Positions 8,854 to 17,007 of a stretch of 64,000 nt of DNA are shown here, in pieces. Below the pieces are notes generated by a model. It was not told the DNA's origin and made no database searches. It saw nothing but the letters and a program-made list of their open reading frames with translations. The position numbers were made by a program, and so were the translations under genes. Source of the stretch: Aerococcaceae bacterium zg-1292 (GTDB taxonomy: Bacteria; Bacillota; Bacilli; Lactobacillales; Aerococcaceae); the NCBI GenBank assembly GCA_016126655.1, contig CP065955.1, positions 496,001 through 560,000 of the forward strand, in the 5' to 3' direction. Numbering within the stretch: the stretch's first letter is position 1; each line of letters begins with the position of its first letter.

Positions 8854-10200
8854 ATGCGTGAATATGATTTAATTACAATTGGCGGAGGGAGTGCTGGGAT
8901 TGCGACAGCTAACCGAGCAGCACAATATGGCGCCAAAGTGGCGGTGATTGAAGCGAATTTAATCGGTGGAACGTGTGTGAATGTTGGCTGTGTCCCTAAA
9001 AAGGTTAGTTGGTATGCGGCTAAAATTAATGAAGCCATTCATCATTATGGACCGGGTTATGGCTTTACAGTGGAGAATCCTCAATTTGATTTTGAACAAT
9101 TTTTAGCGGCACGTAATGGCTACGTGGAGCGTTCACGCAATAGTTATGATAATGCATTTACCAATAATGGTGTGGAAGTTATTGAAGGCTATGCGACATT
9201 TGTGAATCAAAACGAAGTTGAAGTCAATGGCGAGCATATCCGTGCCAAGCACATTGTGATTGCTACGGGTGGTAGACCGAGCGCTCCAGATGTCAAAGGG
9301 ATTGAATTAACGGATAATTCTGATGATTTTTTTGCTTGGCAAACATTACCAGAGTCCGTACTTGTTGTTGGTGCTGGCTATATTGCGGTTGAGTTAGCAG
9401 GTGTCTTGCACGCCCTTGGTGTTAATACCAAACTAGCTGTCCGCTACGAGCGTCCATTGCGTTCATTTGACCGGATGTTAACGGATGGACTTGTCGAAGT
9501 GATGGAGAAAAATGGACCAACGTTATTAACGAATACAACTATTGATGAATACCGAAAAAATGGTGATAAAATTGACTGTTTAATGAATGGGAAATTAGTA
9601 GCAACAGTGGATAAAGTAGTGGTGGCGATTGGACGCAAACCGAATGTGGAGCACTTAAGCCTAGAACGTGCGGGGGTGTCCTTAGACGAGCGTGGCTATA
9701 TTCAAGTCGATGACCAACACCAAACGACTGCGCCAGGGATTTATGCGGTTGGTGATGTGATTGGCAAAGTGGATTTGACACCAGTAGCGATAAAAGCGGG
9801 ACGTCAGTTATCGGAATATTTATTTAATCATGCCGAGACTGCAAGTATTTCCTATGATTTAATCCCTACAGTTGTCTTTAGCCATCCACCGATTGGTACG
9901 ATTGGTTTGACAGAAGAAGCGGCGATAGAGCAGTTTGGGGAAGCAGATATTAAAGTGTACCGTAGTAAGTTTTTCTCAATGTATGCCTCAGCGAGTGGGC
10001 ATCGTGAGCCGTGTTATTTTAAATTAGTCTGTCAAGGTCCGGATGAAGTAGTTGTAGGGCTTCATGGTATTGGAGAGGGCGTTGATGAGATGATTCAAGG
10101 GTTTGGTGTCGCGATGAAAATGAAAGCAACCAAAGCGGATTTTGATGCGGTTGTCGCGATTCATCCAACAGGTAGTGAAGAGTTTGTGACAATGCGCTAG
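8854..10200 (+). CDS. gor: glutathione-disulfide reductase
   Basis: This 448-residue flavoprotein reduces glutathione disulfide with NADPH. The N-terminal FAD fold has GGGSAGIATANRAA. The redox pair Cys41 and Cys46 lies in GGTCVNVGCVPKK. The NADPH fold has VGAGYIAVELAGVL, followed by the Arg-rich RYERPLRSF, which favours NADPH over NADH. The C-terminal HPTGSEE supplies the catalytic His437-Glu442 pair. ATG 8854 is chosen because AAGAAGGA lies just upstream and the FAD fold begins directly after it; the 28 upstream codons carry no fold. The family contains close relatives with other disulfide substrates, so the thiol is inferred. Confidence 0.93.
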   Translation: MREYDLITIGGGSAGIATANRAAQYGAKVAVIEANLIGGTCVNVGCVPKKVSWYAAKINEAIHHYGPGYGFTVENPQFDFEQFLAARNGYVERSRNSYDNAFTNNGVEVIEGYATFVNQNEVEVNGEHIRAKHIVIATGGRPSAPDVKGIELTDNSDDFFAWQTLPESVLVVGAGYIAVELAGVLHALGVNTKLAVRYERPLRSFDRMLTDGLVEVMEKNGPTLLTNTTIDEYRKNGDKIDCLMNGKLVATVDKVVVAIGRKPNVEHLSLERAGVSLDERGYIQVDDQHQTTAPGIYAVGDVIGKVDLTPVAIKAGRQLSEYLFNHAETASISYDLIPTVVFSHPPIGTIGLTEEAAIEQFGEADIKVYRSKFFSMYASASGHREPCYFKLVCQGPDEVVVGLHGIGEGVDEMIQGFGVAMKMKATKADFDAVVAIHPTGSEEFVTMR

Positions 10201-10461
10201 AGATGAGTTGCGCTCAGTTTTCGATAATGGAAATAAAATGAATGTCAGTAGTTAGTGATTGATTTTGTAGGTGCATATTATTTGAAAAAAACAGAAAAAT
10301 ATTTTAGAATAATATGTAATAAATGGTTTCGTATTGAGACATTTATGAGTGAAACAATAAGTTTTGTGCTGAAAATCAATATCAATGGATTGCTGTAACA
10401 TCAATTTATTTTATATTGATTTTTAACAACAATACAATCATTTGGAGAAGGAGTGAGAGTA

Positions 10462-10704
10462 ATGATTTGGTCATTAATCGTAGGTGGTATTTTAGGTTGG
10501 TTAGCTGGCGTTATTTTAAATCGTGATATTCCAGGAGGCATTATCGGAAATATTATCGCTGGTTTCTTAGGCGGATGGATTGGTAACCAATTATTTGGCC
10601 CAATTGGTCCAGTGTGGGGCGGATTTAGTGTCGTTTCAACATTATTAGGAGCTATATTATTAATTATTATTGTCAGCTACTTATTTAAACGCAGAGGACG
10701 CTAA
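10462..10704 (+). CDS. GlsB/YeaQ/YmgE-family small membrane stress protein
   Basis: The 80-residue protein has three hydrophobic Gly-rich segments: WSLIVGGILGWLAGVIL, IIGNIIAGFLGGWIGNQLFG and LLGAILLIIIVSYLF. It ends in a basic tail (KRRGR). This is the pattern of the transglycosylase-associated / GlsB family, often found with Gls24 stress proteins in lactic acid bacteria, although no gls24 is next to it here. The role is thought to be envelope stress tolerance but the molecular activity is unknown. ATG 10462 has AAGGAG eight bases upstream and is preferred over a GTG at 10453. Confidence 0.88.
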   Translation: MIWSLIVGGILGWLAGVILNRDIPGGIIGNIIAGFLGGWIGNQLFGPIGPVWGGFSVVSTLLGAILLIIIVSYLFKRRGR

Positions 10705-10718
10705 TAATAGCCAGATTA

Positions 10719-10753
10719 AAGATGTCTATTTTAAACAAATAGGCGTCTTTTTT
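10719..10753 (+). terminator. terminator after the GlsB-type gene
   Basis: A stem formed by GATGTCTATTT and AAATAGGCGTC, with wobble pairs and a five-base loop, is followed by six T. Confidence 0.85.
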
Positions 10754-10773
10754 GAAATTTAAAGCAAATAGAA

Positions 10774-10810
10774 TAAGCATCAAGTGAAATTCAATCACTT
10801 GATGCTTTTA
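10774..10810. terminator. terminator between the GlsB-type gene and the DegV gene
   Basis: The perfect stem GCATCAAGTGA with TCACTTGATGC is flanked by T-rich DNA on both sides. It is placed to end the minus-strand DegV transcript and back up the plus-strand terminator. Confidence 0.8.
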
Positions 10811-10822
10811 AGCGAGGCACTA

Positions 10823-11668
10823 TTATGCTTTTTGGTAGCCAATCATTAATCCGCCGCGTTGTGCGTAATAACTACATAACCCGCTGGTTTGATTGATTTC
10901 TACTGTTGCTTGTGGATATTGTGCTAATACTAATGTCTTAAACTCTTGAGCCACCGTTTCGTTAAGGCAGTGTGACACAATGACTTTACCATTATCAAAG
11001 CCGTTACGTGTTAATTCTTCGACCAATGTTTTTAAAGCGCGCTTTAAGCCTTTCGATTTATGAATGACATCGATTTGACCTACAGCGTTACGTTCACCGA
11101 TTAAGCGAATACCTAATAAACCAATCATCGAGCCAACAAGTTTATTTAAGCGACCATTTTTAACAAGGTTATCGACGGACTCAAGCATAAAGACGAGACC
11201 AATCTTGTTGTGATAGGCTTTTAATAATTCGACAACATTATCAAATTCAACATCGCTGGTAACAAGTTCAACGGCTTTATTTATTAGTAAGTCAACTTCA
11301 GCACCGGCAGAAAGGGAGTCGAAGATGAAAATATTTTTAGTAGGGTCTTGTTCAAGGACTGTTTCTTTTGCTAACAAGGCGCTATTATAACTGCCCGATA
11401 AACCGCTTGAGAGTGTAAAGCAAATCACATTGTCTGCGTCAGCAAATGCTTTCGCATAGGTATCAGGTGCTGGGCAAGCACTCGAAGAGCCTAATTTACT
11501 GTTTTCCATTTTCTCAATTAATTCTGAAACTTTTTCAATATCATTATCAATAAATAATTCAGTACCAATATTAACGAGTAAGGGTACGACTTCAAAACCA
11601 ACTTCTTGCGTAATCTGTGGATTTAAGCGACTATTAGCACCTGAATCCGTGACAATTTTCCATTTCAT
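10823..11668 (-). CDS. DegV-family fatty-acid-binding protein
   Basis: This 281-residue cytosolic protein starts MKWKIVTDSGANS, typical of DegV/FakB proteins in which TDS lies at the fatty-acid pocket. Later it has SSSACPAPDTYAKAF, FTLSSGLSGSYNSA and the conserved VKNGRLNK. FakB-type members present fatty acids to the kinase FakA for phosphorylation; no fakA is nearby, so the specific role is inferred. AGGAGG lies before the ATG. A long structured leader (11690-11850) precedes it and may regulate it. It stands alone between terminators. Confidence 0.9.
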   Translation of the reverse strand: MKWKIVTDSGANSRLNPQITQEVGFEVVPLLVNIGTELFIDNDIEKVSELIEKMENSKLGSSSACPAPDTYAKAFADADNVICFTLSSGLSGSYNSALLAKETVLEQDPTKNIFIFDSLSAGAEVDLLINKAVELVTSDVEFDNVVELLKAYHNKIGLVFMLESVDNLVKNGRLNKLVGSMIGLLGIRLIGERNAVGQIDVIHKSKGLKRALKTLVEELTRNGFDNGKVIVSHCLNETVAQEFKTLVLAQYPQATVEINQTSGLCSYYAQRGGLMIGYQKA

Positions 11669-11689
11669 TTTTCTTACCTCCTAAGATTT

Positions 11690-11857
11690 GGAAGAAATGA
11701 GTGGATTAAGAAAAAACACTCATTAAGTTAATTGAGCGGATTCTTTCGAAAATTTGCCCAATAGACTGAACGCACCAGACAATAGGTTACTGAATGGAGC
11801 AGACGTACCGTAACCATGATGAATTTCTGACAGAGATTACAGCTCATTATTATTGTA
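11690..11857 (-). promoter_or_regulatory. candidate structured leader / attenuator of the DegV gene
   Basis: On the minus strand a possible -10 (TACAAT, 11852-11857) is followed by about 170 untranslated bases. The leader can form GGTTAC...GTAACC. Near 11715-11735 it has an imperfect terminator-like stem (CTCAATTAA with TTAATGAG) followed by TGTTTTTTC. The AATGAGTG arm could instead pair with CACTCATT closer to the gene, and an upstream TAATGAGC could pair with GCTCAATTA. These mutually exclusive pairings are what attenuators and riboswitches look like. I do not recognise a known class. The function is inferred. Confidence 0.4.
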
Positions 11858-12057
11858 GCATAAACATGAGCATTTCCTCAACGATAGCAAGGTGAATGTA
11901 GATTATTTTTTGTTTGTTTGGCAGTTGGTTACCTAATGAAAGGTAGGCAACAGTTGAAGCCGATTCATCTTATGGCTAAAGACAAGAACATTTTCAGCTC
12001 ATTCATGAAACGTGTATTAAAATTACAATTATTTCGCAAGAATTTATGGTAAATTCA

Positions 12058-12086
12058 TTGAAATAGTTTTCAATTACCGCTACAAT
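12058..12086 (+). promoter_or_regulatory. promoter upstream of repeat cluster 1 and the phosphatidyltransferase-like gene
   Basis: TTGAAA (12058-12063) and TACAAT (12081-12086) are separated by 17 bases. Transcripts starting here would carry the two repeat units at 12133-12372 as a 5' leader before the gene at 12387. Confidence 0.65.
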
Positions 12087-12132
12087 AGGATTATCAATCA
12101 TTTTAATAAAAAAAGCCACATGAATGATATGC

Positions 12133-12372
12133 AAAACATAGTGCGAGAACGAGTGGTCTGAAATGAACCACTGGAGAAAGGCACCGTAGTGCGAGAAACG
12201 CACGCAGGGGACTTTTGAAGTGGAGTCATTTCAACGAGTTGGAGCCAGAATAAAACATAGTGCGAGCGCGGGCGTTCAGCCTCGAGCCACTGGAGCAAAA
12301 AGTGCCGGGACGCGTTAAGCGTACCAAGCGATTTGTGAAATGGACGTCGAGGTTGCCCGAACGAGCCAAGAT
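12133..12372 (+). repeat. repeat cluster 1: two tandem structured intergenic units
   Basis: The units lie at 12133-12251 and 12252-12372. The first carries the arms TGAAATG/CATTTCA and the inner hairpin GTGCG-AGAAA-CGCAC; the second belongs to another sequence class with CTCGAG-type arms. Both start AAAACATAGTGCGAG. The second ends GAGCCAAGAT and runs straight into AGGAGG, the ribosome site of the next gene, so the cluster is probably its untranslated leader. Confidence 0.9.
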
Positions 12373-12386
12373 AGGAGGAAAGTATC

Positions 12387-13010
12387 ATGCTTTTAGGAGA
12401 TTTACATCCATCGAATTTGTTAGTAGTTATCTTTTTGTTTTTTGGAACAATAGCGGTAGGGTTTGGAGCCATTGGTGAAACACATTATGCGATTATTTCG
12501 ATTATAATACCAGCAATTGTTCATTTTTTCAATGATGCGTACGCCAATGCTAATCCGCGAGAAGAATCACAAATTGCATTTGGGATTGAATTAGAAGCAT
12601 TAAGTAAGATGGTCACCTATGGTTTAGCGCCTGTTAGTTTACTAATTCGCATTACTGAAGGTTCAGTAGCAGCGTTAGTGGTTAGTGCTTTTTATTTGCT
12701 TGCTGTAGCGGTAAGGATTGCGCATTTTAATCGTCCATTAGAAATGCAAGGGGAGTTAGAACCAGGTATTATTTATGGATTACCCTCAGTATCTATTGCG
12801 ATTGCGTTGCCAATATTATCATTGATTAGTTGGGTGATTCCACTTAATATCGCCGGGATAATATGGTTATTAGTATTTGCAGTATTATTGGTTGGTTTTG
12901 TCATTAAATATCCACTACCAAAAATTCCAGCGAACTATAAATTTGTATTACTAGGCTTGGGACTAGTAGCGGTGGTAGCATTACTTGTTCAAGGAACATT
13001 AATTAAATAA
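12387..13010 (+). CDS. CDP-alcohol phosphatidyltransferase-like membrane protein with degenerate motif
   Basis: The 207-residue protein has about six membrane spans. The stretch around residues 65-83 (FGIELEALSKMVTYGLAPV) and the later AVRIAHFNRP resemble phosphatidylserine synthase PssA, a CDP-alcohol phosphatidyltransferase. That family needs DG-x2-AR-x8-G-x3-D-x3-D; here the second half reads G66-x3-Glu70-x3-Lys74, and the first half is not recognisable at normal spacing. The protein is therefore probably not an active enzyme of the usual kind; it may be a pseudoenzyme or have a changed role. The start follows AGGAGG at eight bases. The gene is monocistronic with its own terminator. Confidence 0.65.
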   Translation: MLLGDLHPSNLLVVIFLFFGTIAVGFGAIGETHYAIISIIIPAIVHFFNDAYANANPREESQIAFGIELEALSKMVTYGLAPVSLLIRITEGSVAALVVSAFYLLAVAVRIAHFNRPLEMQGELEPGIIYGLPSVSIAIALPILSLISWVIPLNIAGIIWLLVFAVLLVGFVIKYPLPKIPANYKFVLLGLGLVAVVALLVQGTLIK

Positions 13011-13020
13011 TAAACATTAG

Positions 13021-13056
13021 TTATGGTATTCATTTATATGGATACCATAATTTTTT
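13021..13056 (+). terminator. terminator after the phosphatidyltransferase-like gene
   Basis: The stem TTATGGTAT with ATACCATAA is followed by TTTTTT, ten bases after the stop codon. The stretch 13057-13359 beyond it holds a possible weak hairpin (13111-13128) and an extended -10 (13269-13277) but no gene I can support. Confidence 0.88.
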
Positions 13057-13268
13057 GCATTCCGACATTTTGTGGGGCTTTACAAAATGATAGAACATTC
13101 CCTCATTCTCCAGAAAAAGGTGGTTTTCTATTTTTTTGCTAACAACTTAAATACGCAACGTTATGCGATTAAAATGGGTCTGGGAGATGCTAGCAGAAAC
13201 TACTTCAATTTGAGTAAAATTAGGAGATAGAATTCAAAAAGATAAATCTTCAATTATGCGCGGCTAAC

Positions 13269-13277
13269 TGTTATAAT
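13269..13277 (+). promoter_or_regulatory. extended -10 promoter upstream of repeat cluster 2 and yutD
   Basis: TGTTATAAT matches an extended -10. The -35 region is weak. An AAGGAG sits nearby at 13281 with no convincing start after it. The transcript would include the three repeat units at 13360-13717 before the yutD start. Confidence 0.5.
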
Positions 13278-13359
13278 GAAAAGGAGACATTAAAGCAGAA
13301 GTATCGAAAATTAAGCCAAACTATTTCAAACTATGAAAGAACAACACGATACTTACAGC

Positions 13360-13717
13360 AAAACATAGTGCGACAACGAGTGGTCTGAAATGAACCACTG
13401 GAGAAAGGCACCGTAGTGCGAGTATCGCACGCAGGGGGCTTTTGAAGTGGAGACATTTCAACGAGTTGGAGCCAGAATAAAACATAGTGCGACAACGAGT
13501 GGTCTGAAATGAACCACTGGAGAAAGGCACCGTAGTGCGAGTATCGCACGCAGGGGGCTTTTGAAGTGGAGACATTTCAACGAGTTGGAGCCAGAATAAA
13601 ACATAGTGCGACAACGAGTGGTCTGAAATGAACCACTGGAGAAAGGCGCCGTAGTGCGAGAAACGCACGCAGGAGGCTTTTGAAGTGGAGACATTTCAAC
13701 GAGTTGGAGCCAGAATA
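13360..13717 (+). repeat. repeat cluster 2: three tandem 119-bp units
   Basis: The units are at 13360-13478, 13479-13597 and 13598-13717. The first two appear identical; the third differs at a few positions. The arms are TGAAATG (13386) with CATTTCA (13454), and CCACT (13395) with AGTGG (13446). The inner hairpin is GTGCG-AGTAT-CGCAC (13416-13430). There are no spacers between units. The last unit ends CCAGAAT and is followed at once by AAGGAGG, the ribosome site of yutD. Confidence 0.95.
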
Positions 13718-13731
13718 AGGAGGCAACAGCG

Positions 13732-14409
13732 ATGAAACATCGACCGGTCGATACCATTACTACACAAATCGAATCTATTTTGACATCAATAACAACTGAA
13801 GGTACGGAATCTGAGAAAAGTGTCTATTTAATTGACGAAACAACGGTGCAAATTAAACAACAAGTGTACCGAGTTGTGAAAGATTATCGTGAAGGGTTTG
13901 ATTATGTAGCGTTTGAAGCACGGTATCAAGAATATTTTGACAAATTTGACTTTATTGTTGGAGACTGGGGATATGACCAGCTACGTTTACGTGGTTTTTA
14001 TCAATTAAATCGCCGTAAAGTACCACGTGAGCAGACCATTGACTATTTAGAAGATTATTTAAAAGAATATTGTAACTTCGGCTGTAAATACTTTGTATTA
14101 GCAAAAGAAGAAGCGCTCTTGAAATATAATCAATTAACGCAAGCGCCTAGTCGCTCGATGAAACAGTCAGTAAAACCAACGCAGAAACAAATTCATACAC
14201 GAAATGTGAAAGAACAACAAGAAATTGTGCCGCCAGTAAAAGTGAAAACAGCGAAAAAAGTGAAGCAACGTGATAATTTCCAAATTAAACAATCGAAGCG
14301 TCCCAAAGTAAAATCAGTGCAACCAACTAAACAGGCAGATACGAAAACATCTGTGGTGGCGCAAACAAATAAACGTAAATTTGTGATTAAAGAACACCAA
14401 TCCAAATAA
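13732..14409 (+). CDS. yutD: YutD-family protein with a basic C-terminal tail
   Basis: The 225-residue protein matches the YutD family (DUF1027) over residues 35-130. FDYVAFEARYQEYFDKFDFIVGDWGYDQLRLRGFY and YLEDYLKEYCNFGCKYFVL (cited in part) are its hallmarks. The remaining roughly 95 residues are a Lys/Gln/Pro/Val-rich basic tail, likely disordered, that may bind nucleic acid. The molecular role of the family is unknown. The gene is followed by yutF and lit in tight order, an arrangement conserved in Firmicutes. The ATG is eight bases after AAGGAGG, which itself abuts repeat cluster 2. Confidence 0.87.
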   Translation: MKHRPVDTITTQIESILTSITTEGTESEKSVYLIDETTVQIKQQVYRVVKDYREGFDYVAFEARYQEYFDKFDFIVGDWGYDQLRLRGFYQLNRRKVPREQTIDYLEDYLKEYCNFGCKYFVLAKEEALLKYNQLTQAPSRSMKQSVKPTQKQIHTRNVKEQQEIVPPVKVKTAKKVKQRDNFQIKQSKRPKVKSVQPTKQADTKTSVVAQTNKRKFVIKEHQSK

Positions 14410-14437
14410 AATTAAGCAATAACAAGGTGGAAAGATA

Positions 14438-15214
14438 TTGAAACAGTATAAAGCATATTTAATTGATTTAGATGGAACGGTATATTTTGGAAAAAATCGT
14501 ATTCCGACAGCAGAACAATTCGTAAAGAAGTTATTGGTAGCAGATATTCCATTTCTTTTTGTGACTAATAATGCGACAAAAAGTCCAGAAGAAGTAGCTG
14601 AAAATTTAGCGACAAATTATGATTTGCCGGTAACAGCAAACCATTGTTATACATCAGCATTGGCATTAATTGATTACTTAAATGCGCATCATCCCAATGC
14701 AAGGATACACGTGGTAGGAGAAGCATCATTGAAAAACTTGATTCAATCAGCGGGTTATACTATTGAACAAACGAATCAAGCAGATGTAGTTGTACAAGCG
14801 TTAGACCGTCAGGCAACGTACGAATCATTGGCGACAGCAGCGCAAGCAATTCGAAATGGCGCAGCATTTCTAGTGACGAATACGGACCGCAGTATACCGA
14901 CTGAAAATGGGATGATGCCGAGTTCAGGCGCCTTAACGGCATTTTTACAACATACAACGCGTGTCGAACCGGTTGTTATGGGCAAACCTTATCGTCCGAT
15001 TTTAGAGGGATGTTTGCATCAATTAGGCTTAAGTGTTGAAGAAGTGTTGATGATTGGAGATAACTACGAAACAGATATTCGAGTAGGCATCGATGCTGGG
15101 ATGGATACTTTACTGGTGTTGACAGGGGTCACGTCCAAAGCGGATGTTGCTGATTTACCAGTTGCTCCCACATATGTATTACAAGACCTTTCTGAGTGGG
15201 AGTTGGCTAAATGA
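14438..15214 (+). CDS. yutF: HAD-superfamily sugar-phosphatase (NagD/YutF type)
   Basis: The 258-residue HAD hydrolase has motif I DLDGTVYFG near the N-terminus, motif II FVTNNAT and a late motif MIGDNYETDI for Mg2+ binding. The NagD-type cap lies between them. Members dephosphorylate small phosphometabolites; the true substrate is unknown. A TTG start follows AAGGTGG at the proper distance. It lies between yutD and lit, and its stop overlaps the start of lit by four bases (ATGA), showing translational coupling. Confidence 0.92.
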   Translation: MKQYKAYLIDLDGTVYFGKNRIPTAEQFVKKLLVADIPFLFVTNNATKSPEEVAENLATNYDLPVTANHCYTSALALIDYLNAHHPNARIHVVGEASLKNLIQSAGYTIEQTNQADVVVQALDRQATYESLATAAQAIRNGAAFLVTNTDRSIPTENGMMPSSGALTAFLQHTTRVEPVVMGKPYRPILEGCLHQLGLSVEEVLMIGDNYETDIRVGIDAGMDTLLVLTGVTSKADVADLPVAPTYVLQDLSEWELAK

Positions 15215-15825
15215 ATCAGGTGAAATATGCCATTGCTGCCATTGTGACCAGTATTGTTGCACTTAGTGTGTCGATTTCGCTTGTTATTTTAACAGGGCAG
15301 TGGAGCTATCAGCTGTTTGCGTCGTTTCAAGATGTGGCGACACCGGTTGGTTTAACTAAGCAACAATTGTTTGTAAATATTGCTCAATTGATGCATTATC
15401 TCATCTCGCCATTTCAAACTAATTTATCATTTGCTAATTTTTCAAGTTCAGCAGGAGGCTTGCAGCATTTTGTCGAAGTGAAACGATTGATGCAATGGAA
15501 TTTTGTATTGAGCATTATCGGGATTATCTACCTCGTGTGGACGCTAAAACCCAAACGCACCAAGCGAGTGTTGTATGATGTTCAGCAATGGTTGAAGTTA
15601 ACGGCGTATTTTCCTTTGATACTCCTCTTCTTTATTGTGGTAGCGTTTGACAAATTATTTGTGCTTTTTCATCAGTTGTTTTTCAGAAATGATTTATGGC
15701 TATTTAATCCTATAACGGATCCTATTATCAATGTCTTGCCGCAATCATTATTTATGATGTATTTTATTTTAGCGATTGTAATATATGAAGTAATTGTTTG
15801 GCTTTATCGAAAAGCGATAAGGTAA
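15211..15825 (+). CDS. lit: DUF1461 / TIGR01906 membrane protein, probable lipoprotein intramolecular transacylase
   Basis: The 204-residue protein has about four membrane spans. It carries the family signature HFVEVKRLMQW and, later, FHQLFFRNDLWLFNPITDP followed by VLPQSLFMMYF. The DUF1461 family includes Lit, which moves an acyl chain within bacterial lipoproteins to make the lyso form in low-GC Gram-positives; this link is from family knowledge. It overlaps yutF by four bases and is the last gene of that group. The window encodes several lipoproteins that could be substrates. Confidence 0.8.
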   Translation: MNQVKYAIAAIVTSIVALSVSISLVILTGQWSYQLFASFQDVATPVGLTKQQLFVNIAQLMHYLISPFQTNLSFANFSSSAGGLQHFVEVKRLMQWNFVLSIIGIIYLVWTLKPKRTKRVLYDVQQWLKLTAYFPLILLFFIVVAFDKLFVLFHQLFFRNDLWLFNPITDPIINVLPQSLFMMYFILAIVIYEVIVWLYRKAIR

Positions 15826-15883
15826 TATTGTCAGTGCAAAGTGTTTGGATATTAGTGTAACTATTTAGAAAGAAAGGTGTTAT

Positions 15884-16921
15884 ATGCTGAACGTAGGAAC
15901 TATCGGGACTTCGTGGATTACCGAGCAATTTATACAGGCATTAAAATTAACGCGGCGGTATCATATTAAAGGTGTCTATTCAAGAACGGCTAAAAGTGCC
16001 CAAGATATCGCAACGTTTTATCATGCGGATTATTATACTGACCAATTAAATAATTTATTGTATGACCCTGAAATTCATATCGTTTACGTAGCGAGTCCGA
16101 ATAGTTTGCATTTTGAGCATACAATGGCAGCGATTCGTGCGGGTAAACATGTCATTGTAGAAAAACCAGCATTTTCATCGGTCAAAGAGTGGCACGCAGC
16201 GCATGATTATGCAAAAGAACAAGGGGTTAAAATTTTTGAAGCAGCGCTACACTATCATAGTCGCAATTACCGACGGTTACGTCAATTAGTACGTAACTTG
16301 CAAAAAGGGCATTCGCATCCGTTTGTGGGCGCGAATTTTAATATTGGACAGTATTCGTCTAAATATGACCAATTTGTCGATTCGATGAAAGGTAAAGTGG
16401 ATGAACCGAATGTCTTTAATCTGGATTATTCGGGTGGGTCATTGATGGATATTGGTGTTTATCCAATTTATGTAGCGCTCGATTTGTTTGGTATGCCAGA
16501 TGCAGTGAATTATCATACAGTAAAGGGCGCAAACTTAGCTGATTTGTTCGGCATGGCGATTTTGACGTATAAAACATTTCAAGTGAATATTTTTATCTCG
16601 AAAGCAGTGCATTCGATTATGCCGAGTGAAATTTATTTTGATGATGAAACGATTGTTATTGAAGGGATTACCCGTATCGCAAGTGTGCGGTTGATTAATA
16701 AGTTAGGACAAGAAGCTAAAGTAATTGATTATCGTCCTGAAAATGTAATGTATGATGAGTTAATTGCATTTAGTGAAATTATCCAAGAACCAGACAATAT
16801 CCAGCAACAAGTGCGTTATGAAGATTGGAAACAATTAAGTTTACAAGTGGCGCAAGTGATGGAACAATTACGTCAATCGGCGGGTATTCAATTAGCTGCT
16901 GATGACAGTTATTTTGGATAA
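15884..16921 (+). CDS. Gfo/Idh/MocA-family NAD(P)-dependent oxidoreductase
   Basis: The 345-residue protein has an N-terminal Rossmann fold starting LNVGTIGTSWITEQF, where the glycine pattern GTIGTSW replaces the usual GxGxxG. The signature VIVEKPAF is near residue 95. The C-terminal alpha/beta domain holds LDYSGGSLMDIGVYPIYVALD, the family's GGxLxDxGxYP motif. Members oxidise or reduce sugars and their derivatives. The substrate is unknown. AGAAAGGTG lies before the ATG. The neighbouring helicase gives no functional hint. Confidence 0.9.
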   Translation: MLNVGTIGTSWITEQFIQALKLTRRYHIKGVYSRTAKSAQDIATFYHADYYTDQLNNLLYDPEIHIVYVASPNSLHFEHTMAAIRAGKHVIVEKPAFSSVKEWHAAHDYAKEQGVKIFEAALHYHSRNYRRLRQLVRNLQKGHSHPFVGANFNIGQYSSKYDQFVDSMKGKVDEPNVFNLDYSGGSLMDIGVYPIYVALDLFGMPDAVNYHTVKGANLADLFGMAILTYKTFQVNIFISKAVHSIMPSEIYFDDETIVIEGITRIASVRLINKLGQEAKVIDYRPENVMYDELIAFSEIIQEPDNIQQQVRYEDWKQLSLQVAQVMEQLRQSAGIQLAADDSYFG

Positions 16922-17007
16922 TGTAATATCCAGTGTGCGACAGCACGTAACCAATGACTGGTTATTAAGGGAGTTCAACCCAAGTAAATTGGGAAAAGGA
17001 GAAAAAT

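Noticed and set aside
13081-13250. Possible gene remnant before repeat cluster 2
   Set aside because: Short frames exist but none has protein-like length, a start signal or recognisable residues.
13360-13717. CRISPR array
   Set aside because: The tandem units have no unique spacers and no cas genes are nearby; the units are far longer than CRISPR repeats.
13321-13757. Overlapping minus-strand frames with SHYGAFLQWF-like and LFWLQLVEMSPLQ-like residues across the repeat cluster
   Set aside because: They are readings through the 119-bp repeat units; the unit length is not a multiple of three, so frames shift from unit to unit. The same peptides appear at every cluster.
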